Below are positions 1 to 7,466 of a stretch of 64,000 nucleotides of DNA, piece by piece. Where the stretch lies: the NCBI RefSeq assembly GCF_024448895.1, contig NZ_JAMOIC010000016.1, positions 62,001 through 126,000 of the forward strand, read 5' to 3'. The notes below the pieces were generated by a model. The model saw nothing but the letters and a program-made list of their open reading frames with translations, had not been told where the DNA came from and searched no databases. Position numbers and translations under genes: made by a program. The stretch is from Stutzerimonas stutzeri. GTDB lineage: Bacteria; Pseudomonadota; Gammaproteobacteria; Pseudomonadales; Pseudomonadaceae. Within the stretch, counting starts at the first letter, position 1. The number at the start of each line of letters is the position of its first letter.

Positions 1-267
1 CTTGCCGTCGGCAGTGGCTTGGGACGACATATAAAGCATGCCTTCTACGCCGGTGATCGCCTGCTCGAGCGGTGAGGCCACTGTTTCACCGATGACCTTG
101 GGGTTGGCGCCGGGGAAGTTGGCGCGGACCACCACGGTCGGCGGTACTACTTCCGGGTATTCACTGATCGGCAGCTGGAAGAGCGAGATCGCGCCGCCGA
201 TGAGGATCACCAGAGACAGCACCGCTGCGAAGATCGGCCGCTGGATGAAGAATTGAGAGAAATTCAT
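1..267 (-). CDS. mexF: RND efflux inner-membrane transporter, MexF-like (partial)
   Basis: Only the first 89 codons are present; the gene runs off the left edge. The N terminus opens with MNFSQFFIQRPIF followed by a hydrophobic stretch, the first membrane helix typical of HAE1-family RND pumps, and then the start of the periplasmic porter domain (PPTVVVRANFPGANP). RND transporters exchange protons for drugs and work with a periplasmic adaptor and an outer-membrane channel. The ATG at 267 has a GGAG ribosome site just upstream. The mexE-like gene lies 97 bp upstream on the same strand and mexT/mexS follow, the order known from Pseudomonas aeruginosa mexS-mexT-mexEF-oprN. That context supports MexF; an oprN-like gene would lie outside the window. 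Family certain, exact name inferred from context. Confidence 0.88.
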   Translation of the reverse strand, partial: MNFSQFFIQRPIFAAVLSLVILIGGAISLFQLPISEYPEVVPPTVVVRANFPGANPKVIGETVASPLEQAITGVEGMLYMSSQATADGK

Positions 268-284
268 GACGCACTCCGGGGGAG

Positions 285-305
285 AGGGCGCGCATGACGC
301 GCCCT
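285..305. other. intercistronic hairpin between mexE and mexF
   Basis: A perfect 8-bp inverted repeat (AGGGCGCG / CGCGCCCT) with a 5-nt loop lies in the 97-bp gap between the mexE stop and the mexF start, immediately upstream of the mexF ribosome site. No T-run follows on either strand, so it is more likely an mRNA processing or stability element than a terminator. Role inferred. Confidence 0.45.
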
Positions 306-364
306 GACGGAATCGGTTTTATGGGTATGCGCCGTGGCGCAGGCTTAGCGGGCTACAGCGGTGC

Positions 365-1594
365 TCAGCTGCTCGGGCGACGGGTCACGCTGCGGTCGAC
401 GACTTCGGTCTTGAACGCGGCGGTGATGGCGCGCTGTTGTTCTTCGAGGGCCGCAAGGGTGTCGGCGTCTGCCATCGGCACTTGTTGTGGCTCGACTGCT
501 GTGCCAGGGCGAACCCGCTGCAGGCCGTTGACCACGATGGTTTCGCCTTGCTCAAGCCCGTTGCGGACGATGCGCATGCCTTCCAGCTTCGGGCCGAGTT
601 CGATGGAGCGGTAGGCGACCTTGCCATCATCGCCGAGCACCAGGACGAACTTCTTACCGAGGTCGGTTCCGACGGCAACGTCCTTGATCAGCACGGCTTC
701 GTAGGTGGCGCTACCGACCAGTTTCAGGCGAGCGTAGAGACCGGGTGTGAAGCTGCCGTCGCGGTTGTCGAACACAGCGCGGCCCCGAATGGTGCCGGTA
801 CGCGGGTCGACATGGTTGTCGATAAAGTCCATGTGACCAAGGTGTGGATGGCCGTCCTCGCTGGAAAGCCCGAGGTAGACCGGCGTTTCAGCGCCGCGAG
901 TGCCATTGCGTGCCAGCTCGCGGTACTTGAGGTAGGTGCGCTCGTCCGCTTCGAAGTAGGCGTAGACCTTATCTGTCGAGACCAGCGTGGTCAGCAAGGC
1001 TTCGCCTGCGTTAACCAGGTTGCCTGCGGTGATCAAGGCACTGCCGACGCGACCGTCTATTGGGGCGGTGACGCGGGTGAAGGCCATGTCTAGCTTGGCG
1101 GCGTCGAGCTGCGCCTGGATGGCGGCGACTGCAGACTTGGCTTCACTGGCAGCGCTGACCCGGGCATCAGCCAGTTCAGCGGAAATTGCGTTGTTTGCCC
1201 TCAGCCGCTCGCCGCGCTGGGCTTCGCTGGCGGTGCGCTGCTCGGTGGCGCGGGCTTGTTGTAGCTCGGCCTGCAGGCGTTTGACCTGAGACTCGAAGGG
1301 GCGTGGGTCGATCTGGAACAGCAGATCACCTTTCTTCACCAGTGCGCCCTCATCGAACGCGACCTTGTCGATGAAGCCGGACACACGCGGCCTAATCTCG
1401 ACCGATTCCGGCGCTTCCAGCCTGCCGGTGAGCTCGTCCCACTCCGTGATCCGTTGTTCGATGACCTCCGCGACGCTGACCGCGGGTGCCGGCATGGCTG
1501 CTTCGGTGGCCTCCGGCGCCTGCCCGCATGCGCCGATAAGGGCTGCGGCAACCGCAACCAAAGGGTAACGCAAGGCTTTGAGTGAACGTTCCAT
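365..1594 (-). CDS. mexE: RND efflux periplasmic adaptor lipoprotein, MexE-like
   Basis: Encodes 409 residues. The start at 1594 is chosen over an upstream in-frame ATG because a GGAG site precedes it and it opens directly into a lipoprotein signal (basic start, hydrophobic core, lipobox LIGAC with the lipidated Cys at residue 23). Next come the biotinyl-lipoyl half-motifs (RPRVSGFIDKVAF early and APIDGRVGSALI later), a central alpha-hairpin rich in Ala/Gln/Arg, and beta-barrel and membrane-proximal domains (VVNGLQRVRPGTAVEP). Adaptors of this family bridge the RND pump and the outer-membrane channel in the periplasm. The gene precedes mexF on the same strand and lies downstream of mexT. Repeats and a possible MexT site occupy its long leader. 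Family very likely; MexE assignment rests on synteny. Confidence 0.92.
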   Translation of the reverse strand: MERSLKALRYPLVAVAAALIGACGQAPEATEAAMPAPAVSVAEVIEQRITEWDELTGRLEAPESVEIRPRVSGFIDKVAFDEGALVKKGDLLFQIDPRPFESQVKRLQAELQQARATEQRTASEAQRGERLRANNAISAELADARVSAASEAKSAVAAIQAQLDAAKLDMAFTRVTAPIDGRVGSALITAGNLVNAGEALLTTLVSTDKVYAYFEADERTYLKYRELARNGTRGAETPVYLGLSSEDGHPHLGHMDFIDNHVDPRTGTIRGRAVFDNRDGSFTPGLYARLKLVGSATYEAVLIKDVAVGTDLGKKFVLVLGDDGKVAYRSIELGPKLEGMRIVRNGLEQGETIVVNGLQRVRPGTAVEPQQVPMADADTLAALEEQQRAITAAFKTEVVDRSVTRRPSS

Positions 1595-1764
1595 GCTTGA
1601 CTCCGCAAATCGTTTTTTTATCGATGGCGGGAGTGTGCGTGGCAGCCTTGCAATGCAGAAATCGAACGGGGCGAATGTAAATATCATTCGCGCTGATGTT
1701 GCATGGTGTTTCATCGATGGTGAGCACGGGATTGCGGTGATTGCGGTGTTGGCTTGGAACCCAT
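1595..1764 (-). promoter_or_regulatory. mexE leader with possible MexT-type site
   Basis: This is the upstream region of mexE. Around 1704-1724 there is ATGGT followed by a palindromic ATCGAT (1713-1718). In the mexE direction this reads ATCGAT-N5-ACCAT and partly resembles the MexT target ATCA-N5-GTCGAT-N4-ACYAT, but the spacing is off by one and the ATCA half is poor. No convincing -35/-10 was identified. Low-confidence regulatory assignment. Confidence 0.3.
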
Positions 1765-2121
1765 GGGCGAATAAATTCGCCCCTACAGATGAGCTTCAGT
1801 AATCGCTTCTGAGCTTCATGTAGGGGCGAACTTGTTCGCCCGCGGCCTAACGGCGGAACGCGGCGCATGGATAATGGAGACGACCGTAGATGTCTCGGAG
1901 CGCTTGGGCGAGTAAATTCGCCGCTACAGGTGAGGTTCTGTATTCGCTTCTGAGCTTCATGTAGGGGCGAACTTGTTCGCCCGCGGCCTACGGCGGGGTG
2001 CTGCACATGGGAATGGAGATGACCGTAGATGTCTCGGGGCGCTTGGGCGAATAAATTCGCCCCTACAGGTGCGCTTCTGGATCCGCTGTCTGCGATTTAT
2101 GTGGGGCGAACTTGTTCGCCC
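1765..2121. repeat. tandem array of palindromic REP-like repeats (three units, ~140 bp period)
   Basis: Each unit carries an inverted pair of 23-bp elements. The first begins GGGCGAATAAATTCGCCCC and ends CTACA (1765-1787, 1906-1928, 2045-2067). The second begins TGTAGGGGCGAACTTG and ends TTCGCCC (1819-1841, 1960-1982, 2100-2121). Each element is itself nearly palindromic and the two are reverse complements apart from a few bases. The 60-65 bp spacer between units 1-2 and 2-3 is also conserved (it contains GTAGATGTCTCGG), so whole units were duplicated in tandem. The same family recurs at 48045-48129. REP/BIME-type elements in pseudomonads are intergenic and can affect mRNA stability or gyrase and IHF binding; no such function is shown here. 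Confidence 0.88.
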
Positions 2122-2165
2122 TGAGGGAGAGCGAATCAGTACCCGGTCATGGTAGGGCACCAGCC

Positions 2166-3083
2166 TTACAGGCTATCCGGATCACCTACGAACATCTGAA
2201 TGCGTGAGCGCAGCCAGCGCTCGGCAGGATCGTTGTCCTGCGCACCGCGCCAAGCCATGGACAGTTCGAAATCCTGGCTGGTCTCGAAAGGCAGCGGCTC
2301 GGCGCGCACTCCGCCATTCGCGGCGAGGGCGGATGCGGCGTAGTCGGGTAGCGTCGCGACCAGATCCGTCCCGGCTAGCAGACTGGCGAGGCCATTGAAC
2401 TGCGGCACGGCCAGTACCACCTTGCGCTTGCAGCCATGCAGCGCCAGCTCGTCGTCGATATAGCCGTTCAGGTCACCGGCGAAGGACACCATCGCGTGGG
2501 GCCGCGAGCAGTAGTCTTCCATGGTCATGCGGCCGGGAATGCTGTCGGCGCGCAGCAGCATGGGTTTGGGCCTGCGCAGTACCTTGCGTTTGGCATTGGC
2601 GGGCAGCTCTTCGGTGTAGCACACGCCTACCGAGATTTCCCCGGACGCCAGCAGGCCTGGCATCAGCAGATAATTGGCACGCCGCACCACCAGCACCACG
2701 CCCGGCGCTTCAGCGCGGATGCGCCTGAGCATTTGCGGCAGCAGGGCGAACTCCACTTCATCAGTCAGGCCGATACGGAACACCAGCTCGCTGGTAGCCG
2801 GATCGAAAGTCGAGGCACGGCTCACCGCGGTGGAGATGGAGTCCAGCGCCGGTGACAACAGCCCGGCAATTTCCTGTGCGCGAGCGGTCGGCTCCATGCT
2901 GCGGCCGGTACGCACGAACAACGGATCGTCGAACAGCGTCCGTAGTCGTGCCAGCGCAGCGCTGATCGCCGGCTGGCCGAGAAAGAGTTTCTCGGCAGCA
3001 CGGGTCACGCTGCGTTCGTGCATCAACGTTTCGAAAACGATGAGCAGGTTGAGGTCTACGCGGCGAAGGTCGTTGCGATTCAT
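2166..3083 (-). CDS. mexT: LysR-family activator MexT
   Basis: Encodes 305 residues from ATG 3083; a GTG nine bases upstream would add three residues. The N terminus (MNRNDLRRVDLNLLIVFETL) carries the LysR winged helix-turn-helix (RSVTRAAEKLFLGQPAIS), followed by the two-lobed effector domain. From memory it resembles P. aeruginosa MexT along its length, and it ends similarly (SRIQMFVGDPDSL). MexT activates mexEF-oprN and mexS, responding to disulfide or electrophile stress. The context matches: mexE-mexF lie downstream on the same strand and mexS is divergent. The reading frame is intact, without the small insertion known to inactivate MexT in some PAO1 lines. High confidence from both sequence and synteny. 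Confidence 0.95.
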   Translation of the reverse strand: MNRNDLRRVDLNLLIVFETLMHERSVTRAAEKLFLGQPAISAALARLRTLFDDPLFVRTGRSMEPTARAQEIAGLLSPALDSISTAVSRASTFDPATSELVFRIGLTDEVEFALLPQMLRRIRAEAPGVVLVVRRANYLLMPGLLASGEISVGVCYTEELPANAKRKVLRRPKPMLLRADSIPGRMTMEDYCSRPHAMVSFAGDLNGYIDDELALHGCKRKVVLAVPQFNGLASLLAGTDLVATLPDYAASALAANGGVRAEPLPFETSQDFELSMAWRGAQDNDPAERWLRSRIQMFVGDPDSL

Positions 3084-3240
3084 GCCGTTCACTTCAAGCT
3101 GTGGTCAGACTTAGGAAGCGACTGACCTGATGAGGTTGCGTCTGCATTCTAGACAGATCGGGGTGACGTCGACATGTCCATTTCCGCTTTGCAATTACAC
3201 AAACCTGCTGCATCGGGTGCGGCCTTACATACAGCACATC

Positions 3241-3264
3241 ATCATTCCGGCGCATGGCGACTAT
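3241..3264 (+). promoter_or_regulatory. candidate MexT binding site in the mexT-mexS intergenic region
   Basis: The sequence reads ATCA-N5-GCGCAT-N4-ACTAT. The published MexT consensus, as remembered, is ATCA-N5-GTCGAT-N4-ACYAT. Both outer half-motifs match fully with exact spacing, and the central hexamer matches at four of six positions. It lies about 86 bp upstream of the mexS start and 157 bp from the mexT start, suitable for LysR-type control of mexS. Confidence 0.6.
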
Positions 3265-3350
3265 CGAGCGGAATGCAGGGATCGCGGCTGGAGTTGTACC
3301 GCCGGTACAGATAGAGTCACTAACACAGTAGTAATCGAGGGGTCTTTTTC

Positions 3351-4367
3351 ATGTCCCGCATCATCCGTTTCCACCAGTTCGGGCCAGCCGATGTGCTGCG
3401 CTATGAGCAGCGTGACGTGCCACAGCCTGGCATAGGTGAGGTTCTGATCGGCGTCAAAGCGATCGGCATCAGCTGGAACGACGTGCTCTGGCGTCAGGAC
3501 CTGGCGCCGCGTCACGCCCAACTTCCGGCCGGGCTAGGCAGTGAGATCGCTGGCGAAGTGCTTGCGGTTGGCGAGGCGGTGGATTGTTTTTCGGTCGGTG
3601 ACCGTGTGGCCAGCTTCCCCGGCCATGACCTCAATCGATACCCGTTGTACGGCGAGCAGGTGCTGCTGCCGCATACATCCCTTGTCCACCACCCGGAAAT
3701 GCTCAGTGCTGTCGAAGCCTGCATTCACTACACGCCAGCTCTTGTGTCGTATTTCGCGCTGGTGGAGCTGGCCAAGCTGGAAACAGGGCAGTTCGTGCTC
3801 GTAACACAGGCCCGGCACTGCACCGGACCATCGGCGGTGCAGATGGCCAAGGCCTTGGGTGCACGCGTGATCGCCACCTGCGACACAGCTGAAGACCGCG
3901 ACTTTTTGCGTGAGCTTGGCGCCGAGACCGTCATTGTCACCGAAGAAGAGGATCTTGTAGGTCGTCTGCAAAAGGTTACTGAAGGGGCGGGCGTTGAGGT
4001 GGTGCTCGATAGTTGTGGTGGCTCGCAGATGAAGCTGTTGGGCGACGTTATCGCCCCCCGGGGTAAGTTGATTCTCTATGGCCTGATCGGCGGCAACGAG
4101 ACGGCGTTCCCTGCTTGCGCGGCGTTCAAGAAGAACTTCAAGTTCTTCCTCCATTGCCTGTGTGATTTCACCGGTCAGCCGGAATTGGGCATCGAGCAGA
4201 ACCGCGAAGCCGTGCAGCGTGCCCTGCTGCATATCAACCAGATGACGGCTGACCGCCTGATAACCCCGCAGGTGGACAAGGTGTTCGGCTTTGACGAGGT
4301 GGTCGCGGCGCACGAGTACGTCGAAAGCGGCATCCCCCGCGGACGCGTAGTGATTCGCGTCGATTGA
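3351..4367 (+). CDS. mexS: zinc-independent quinone oxidoreductase-like protein MexS
   Basis: Encodes 338 residues with a GAGGGG ribosome site before ATG 3351. It is a medium-chain dehydrogenase/reductase: an N-terminal GroES-like fold (GEVLIGVKAIGISWNDVL, GLGSEIAGEVLAVGEAV, VGDRV), then a Rossmann domain (ARHCTGPSAVQMAKALGARV) and a C-terminal substrate lobe (GFDEVVAAHEYVESG). The zinc-ligand cysteines of alcohol dehydrogenases are absent, as in quinone oxidoreductases. In P. aeruginosa, MexS (PA2491) lies divergent to mexT, and its loss activates MexT and the MexEF pump, so it probably detoxifies an inducing metabolite. Gene order and length agree with that. A MexT-like site lies upstream and a hairpin follows the stop. 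Confidence 0.93.
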   Translation: MSRIIRFHQFGPADVLRYEQRDVPQPGIGEVLIGVKAIGISWNDVLWRQDLAPRHAQLPAGLGSEIAGEVLAVGEAVDCFSVGDRVASFPGHDLNRYPLYGEQVLLPHTSLVHHPEMLSAVEACIHYTPALVSYFALVELAKLETGQFVLVTQARHCTGPSAVQMAKALGARVIATCDTAEDRDFLRELGAETVIVTEEEDLVGRLQKVTEGAGVEVVLDSCGGSQMKLLGDVIAPRGKLILYGLIGGNETAFPACAAFKKNFKFFLHCLCDFTGQPELGIEQNREAVQRALLHINQMTADRLITPQVDKVFGFDEVVAAHEYVESGIPRGRVVIRVD

Positions 4368-4371
4368 TTTG

Positions 4372-4393
4372 GAGGCCTCGGAACAGAGGCCTC
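4372..4393 (+). terminator. possible terminator after mexS
   Basis: Two copies of the palindrome GAGGCCTC are separated by 6 nt five bases after the mexS stop. They can pair as an 8-bp GC-rich stem. No clear U-tract follows, so the terminator call is tentative. Confidence 0.5.
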
Positions 4394-4472
4394 TCATCGC
4401 TTCACAGAAACTTTTCCCCGCGGCGCCAAGTCCTCCGAATACAGGCTTTCAACCCTTGACGGAGGTTTCAGC

Positions 4473-5330
4473 ATGCCCGACGAAAACCAGACCCTGCCCC
4501 CACAGCATCAACCAGAGCCTGGTAAGGAAGGCGAGATGACCCCGCGCCCCGAGTACCGGGGAGAGGACTACAAGGCTGCCGGTAAGCTCGACGGCAAGGT
4601 CGCGATCATCACGGGGGGCGACAGCGGAATCGGTCGCTCGGTAGCCGTACTGTTCGCTCGTGAGGGGGCTGATGTGGCGATTCTCTATCTCGATCAGCAT
4701 CAGGATGCCGACGAAACCCGTCGCGTGGTGGAGGAGCATGGCCGCAAGTGCCTGACGTTCGCGGGTGATGTCGCTGACCGCGATGTCTGCCGCAAGGTCA
4801 TCGATGAGACGCTCGGCAAGCTTGGAAAGCTCGACATCCTGGTTAACAACGCGGCTGAACAGCATCCGCAGGAAAAGCTCGAGGACATCAGCGAAGAGCA
4901 ATGGGAGAAGACCTTCCGCACCAACATCTTCGGCATGTTCCAAATGACCAAGGCCGCGCTGCCGCACCTGGGCAAAGGCGCCTCGATCATCAACACCACC
5001 TCGGTCACCGCCTACAAGGGCAGTCCGCAATTGCTGGACTATTCGGCTACCAAGGGCGCTATCACCGCCTTCACTCGCTCGCTGTCGATGAATCTTGCCG
5101 AGCGCGGCATTCGGGTTAACGGCGTCGCCCCCGGCCCGATCTGGACGCCCCTGATCCCCTCGACCTTCGATGAAGAGAAGGTGGCGAAGTTTGGCGCCAA
5201 CGTGCCGATGGAGCGCCCAGGCCAGCCCGATGAAGTCGCACCTGCCTACGTCTACCTCGCCAGCACCGACTCGTCTTACGTCAGCGGCCAGGTCATCCAC
5301 GTAAACGGCGGAACCGTGGTCAACGGCTAA
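4473..5330 (+). CDS. SDR family oxidoreductase (YghA-like)
   Basis: Encodes 285 residues with a GGAGG site ahead of the ATG. After about 38 polar, Pro/Glu-rich residues it shows a classical short-chain dehydrogenase: NAD(P) motif TGGDSGIGRSVA, the NNAA motif, the catalytic Ser of INTTSVTAYKG, YSATKGA with Tyr and Lys, and VNGVAPGPIWTPL near the end. The hydrophilic N-terminal extension is typical of the YghA/YdaD-type subgroup found in stress-induced gene sets. The substrate is unknown. It precedes ku by 26 bp on the same strand, so the two may be cotranscribed. A second SDR of the same subgroup, carrying a Tat signal, is at 48207-49220. Confidence 0.9.
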   Translation: MPDENQTLPPQHQPEPGKEGEMTPRPEYRGEDYKAAGKLDGKVAIITGGDSGIGRSVAVLFAREGADVAILYLDQHQDADETRRVVEEHGRKCLTFAGDVADRDVCRKVIDETLGKLGKLDILVNNAAEQHPQEKLEDISEEQWEKTFRTNIFGMFQMTKAALPHLGKGASIINTTSVTAYKGSPQLLDYSATKGAITAFTRSLSMNLAERGIRVNGVAPGPIWTPLIPSTFDEEKVAKFGANVPMERPGQPDEVAPAYVYLASTDSSYVSGQVIHVNGGTVVNG

Positions 5331-5356
5331 ACGTCGACCCATACAGGAGAAAGGCT

Positions 5357-6373
5357 ATGCCTCGCACAATCTGGAAGGGTGCCGTCAGTTTCGGTCTGGT
5401 TCACATCCCTGTCGCCCTGGTGCCTGCAACCACGCGCTCGGGCATCGACTTCGACTGGCTGGACAAGCGCAGCATGGACCGCGTCGGCTACAAGCGCATC
5501 AACAAGACAACCGGCGAAGACATCGACAGCGAGAACATCGTCAAGGGTGTGGAGTACGAGAAGGGAAACTACGTCGTCATCAGTGACGATGAAATTAAGG
5601 GCGCTCACCCCAAGGCAACGCAAACGGTGGATATCGTCGCGTTCGTCGATGCCAAGGACATTTCTTTTCTCTATATCGATACGCCGTACTACCTGACACC
5701 GGATCGGCGCGGGGAAAAGGTCTATGCGCTGTTGCGCGAGACGCTGATCCAGACCGGCAAGGTCGGTATCGCCAACGTGGTGCTGCGCAACAAGCAGCAC
5801 CTTGCAGTCGTCATGCCGCTTGGCAAGGCACTGGTAATGAATACCCTGCGCTGGGCGGAGGAAGTCCGTGGCGTTGAGTATCTGGAGATGAAAGACGAGG
5901 CGCTCACGTCCGACCTCAACCCGAAGGAACTCGACATGGCCAAACGGCTGGTCGAGGACATGAGTGAAGAGTGGAACCCTGACCAGTACAAGGACACCTT
6001 CCAGGATCAGATCATGGATCTGGTGGAAACCAAGGCGCGCGAAGGCAAGATCGAAGCGGTTGGCGGGCCGGAAGAGGCAGTTGATCGCCGCAGTGCCGAC
6101 GTCATCGACCTGACTGAACTGCTCAAGCGCAGCCTTGCAGGCAAATCAGCCAAGAAGGCGGCACCGCCGGCAGAGGAGGTCGACGAAGAAGACGACTCGG
6201 ACGAAGACGCCGCGCCAGCTAAACGCACTGCAAGCAAAAGCGCCGCCAGCAAAGCCAAGACACCGGCCAAGTCCACGGCTGGCAAGGCGGCGTCTGGCAA
6301 GACCACGACGGCTCGCAAGACCAGCACCAGTAAGCCCGCTGCCAGCAAGCCCAGTACCAAGAAAGCCGGCTGA
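5357..6373 (+). CDS. ku: Ku protein, non-homologous end joining
   Basis: Encodes 338 residues, start supported by an AGGAG site. The N terminus (RTIWKGAVSFGLVHIPV) is the hallmark of bacterial Ku. The core covers about residues 1-255 and forms the homodimeric ring that binds DNA ends and recruits LigD. From about residue 262 an acidic stretch (EEVDEEDDSDED) leads into a Lys/Ala/Ser/Thr-rich tail of repeated AAS/KPA units, like the extended C termini that aid DNA binding in bacterial Ku. The stand-alone LigD polymerase starts 17 bp downstream, and full-length LigD is about 40 kb away at 45353. Very high confidence. Confidence 0.97.
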   Translation: MPRTIWKGAVSFGLVHIPVALVPATTRSGIDFDWLDKRSMDRVGYKRINKTTGEDIDSENIVKGVEYEKGNYVVISDDEIKGAHPKATQTVDIVAFVDAKDISFLYIDTPYYLTPDRRGEKVYALLRETLIQTGKVGIANVVLRNKQHLAVVMPLGKALVMNTLRWAEEVRGVEYLEMKDEALTSDLNPKELDMAKRLVEDMSEEWNPDQYKDTFQDQIMDLVETKAREGKIEAVGGPEEAVDRRSADVIDLTELLKRSLAGKSAKKAAPPAEEVDEEDDSDEDAAPAKRTASKSAASKAKTPAKSTAGKAASGKTTTARKTSTSKPAASKPSTKKAG

Positions 6374-6390
6374 GCCTACGAGGAGGGCGC

Positions 6391-7308
6391 ATGGCTGCCA
6401 AAGCGGACAAGAGCCGCCCAGATGTGGGCGGTATCGGCATCAGCAATCCCCAGCGGGTGATCGACGCCGAGAGCGGCGCCACAAAGTTGCAGCTTGCGCA
6501 GTATTACCAGGCGGTCGGCAAGTGGATGTTGCCGCACCTGAGTGGCCGTCCTCTTTCTATCGTCCGCGCGCCGGAAGGCGTGGGTGGCGACAGCTTTTTC
6601 CAGCGACATTGCGGGCGGCTGAAAATGCCGCACATGCGGCTGTTGGACAAGGCACTGGACCCTGAGCATGCGCGCCTGATTCAGGCGGACAGCGTCGCTG
6701 CTGTGGTCGAAGCGGCTCAGATGGGCACCATCGAGTTTCATACCTGGAATGCCCGTAGTGACCGTATCGACAAGCCCGATCGGGTCATTTTCGATCTGGA
6801 CCCGGACCCCGAGCTGCCCTGGTCGAGCATGGTCGAAGCCACCTGCATGACTCTCGATCTGCTGGATGAACTCGGCCTTCGTGCTTTCCTGAAAACCAGT
6901 GGCGGTCGCGGGATTCATGTCGTGGTACCGATTGATCGGCGCCAGGGCTGGGACTGCGCGAATGAATTCGCCCACGGCGTGACCTTGCGCCTGGCCAAGG
7001 AGGCGCCGGAACGAATCGCCGCCAAGATGGGGCCCAAGAACCGGGTCGGCAAGATATTCGTCGACTACCTACGTAACCAGCGGGGCGCCAGTACCGTTGT
7101 GGCGTTCTCCGCACGTGCTCGGCCCGGGCTGCCGGTTTCGGTTCCCATCGCGCGAGACGAACTTGAATCGCTCAGCGGAGCGGACCAGTGGAACATCCTC
7201 AACCTGCATGAGCGCCTGGGCCGTGAGGCAGCTGATCCATGGGCCGACTACGCGTCCACCCGGCAGTCACTGTCTTCGAAGTTGTTGCAGCGTCTCACCG
7301 TGCGGTGA
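6391..7308 (+). CDS. stand-alone LigD-type DNA polymerase/primase domain protein
   Basis: Encodes 305 residues, ATG preceded by GAGGAGG. The whole protein corresponds to the archaeo-eukaryotic primase-like polymerase (POL) domain of LigD: ISNPQRVIDAESGATKLQ, RAPEGVGGDSFFQRH, the metal-binding FDLDPDPELPW, KTSGGRGIHVVVP, and the terminal NRVGKIFVDYLRN block. There is no ligase KxDG motif and no phosphoesterase domain. POL domains fill gaps and add nucleotides, preferably ribonucleotides, at broken ends. Lying 17 bp after ku, it is probably translated with it. The full LigD at 45353 has its own POL domain, so the cell has two polymerases for Ku-bound ends. Function inferred from the family. Confidence 0.92.
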   Translation: MAAKADKSRPDVGGIGISNPQRVIDAESGATKLQLAQYYQAVGKWMLPHLSGRPLSIVRAPEGVGGDSFFQRHCGRLKMPHMRLLDKALDPEHARLIQADSVAAVVEAAQMGTIEFHTWNARSDRIDKPDRVIFDLDPDPELPWSSMVEATCMTLDLLDELGLRAFLKTSGGRGIHVVVPIDRRQGWDCANEFAHGVTLRLAKEAPERIAAKMGPKNRVGKIFVDYLRNQRGASTVVAFSARARPGLPVSVPIARDELESLSGADQWNILNLHERLGREAADPWADYASTRQSLSSKLLQRLTVR

Positions 7309-7466
7309 TGACGCGACCGGTGACCTGTCCTTCGCCGTTTCCTCAGCTAGCCTTATCCAAGCGTAGCGACCTGCGCCGCCCCGTTTGTCTCTCTGGAGGA
7401 ACCATTCCAGAGCGGTCGGAGTCGATTCACCGATGGGGTAGACATAATAAGTAACAGGAGATACCG

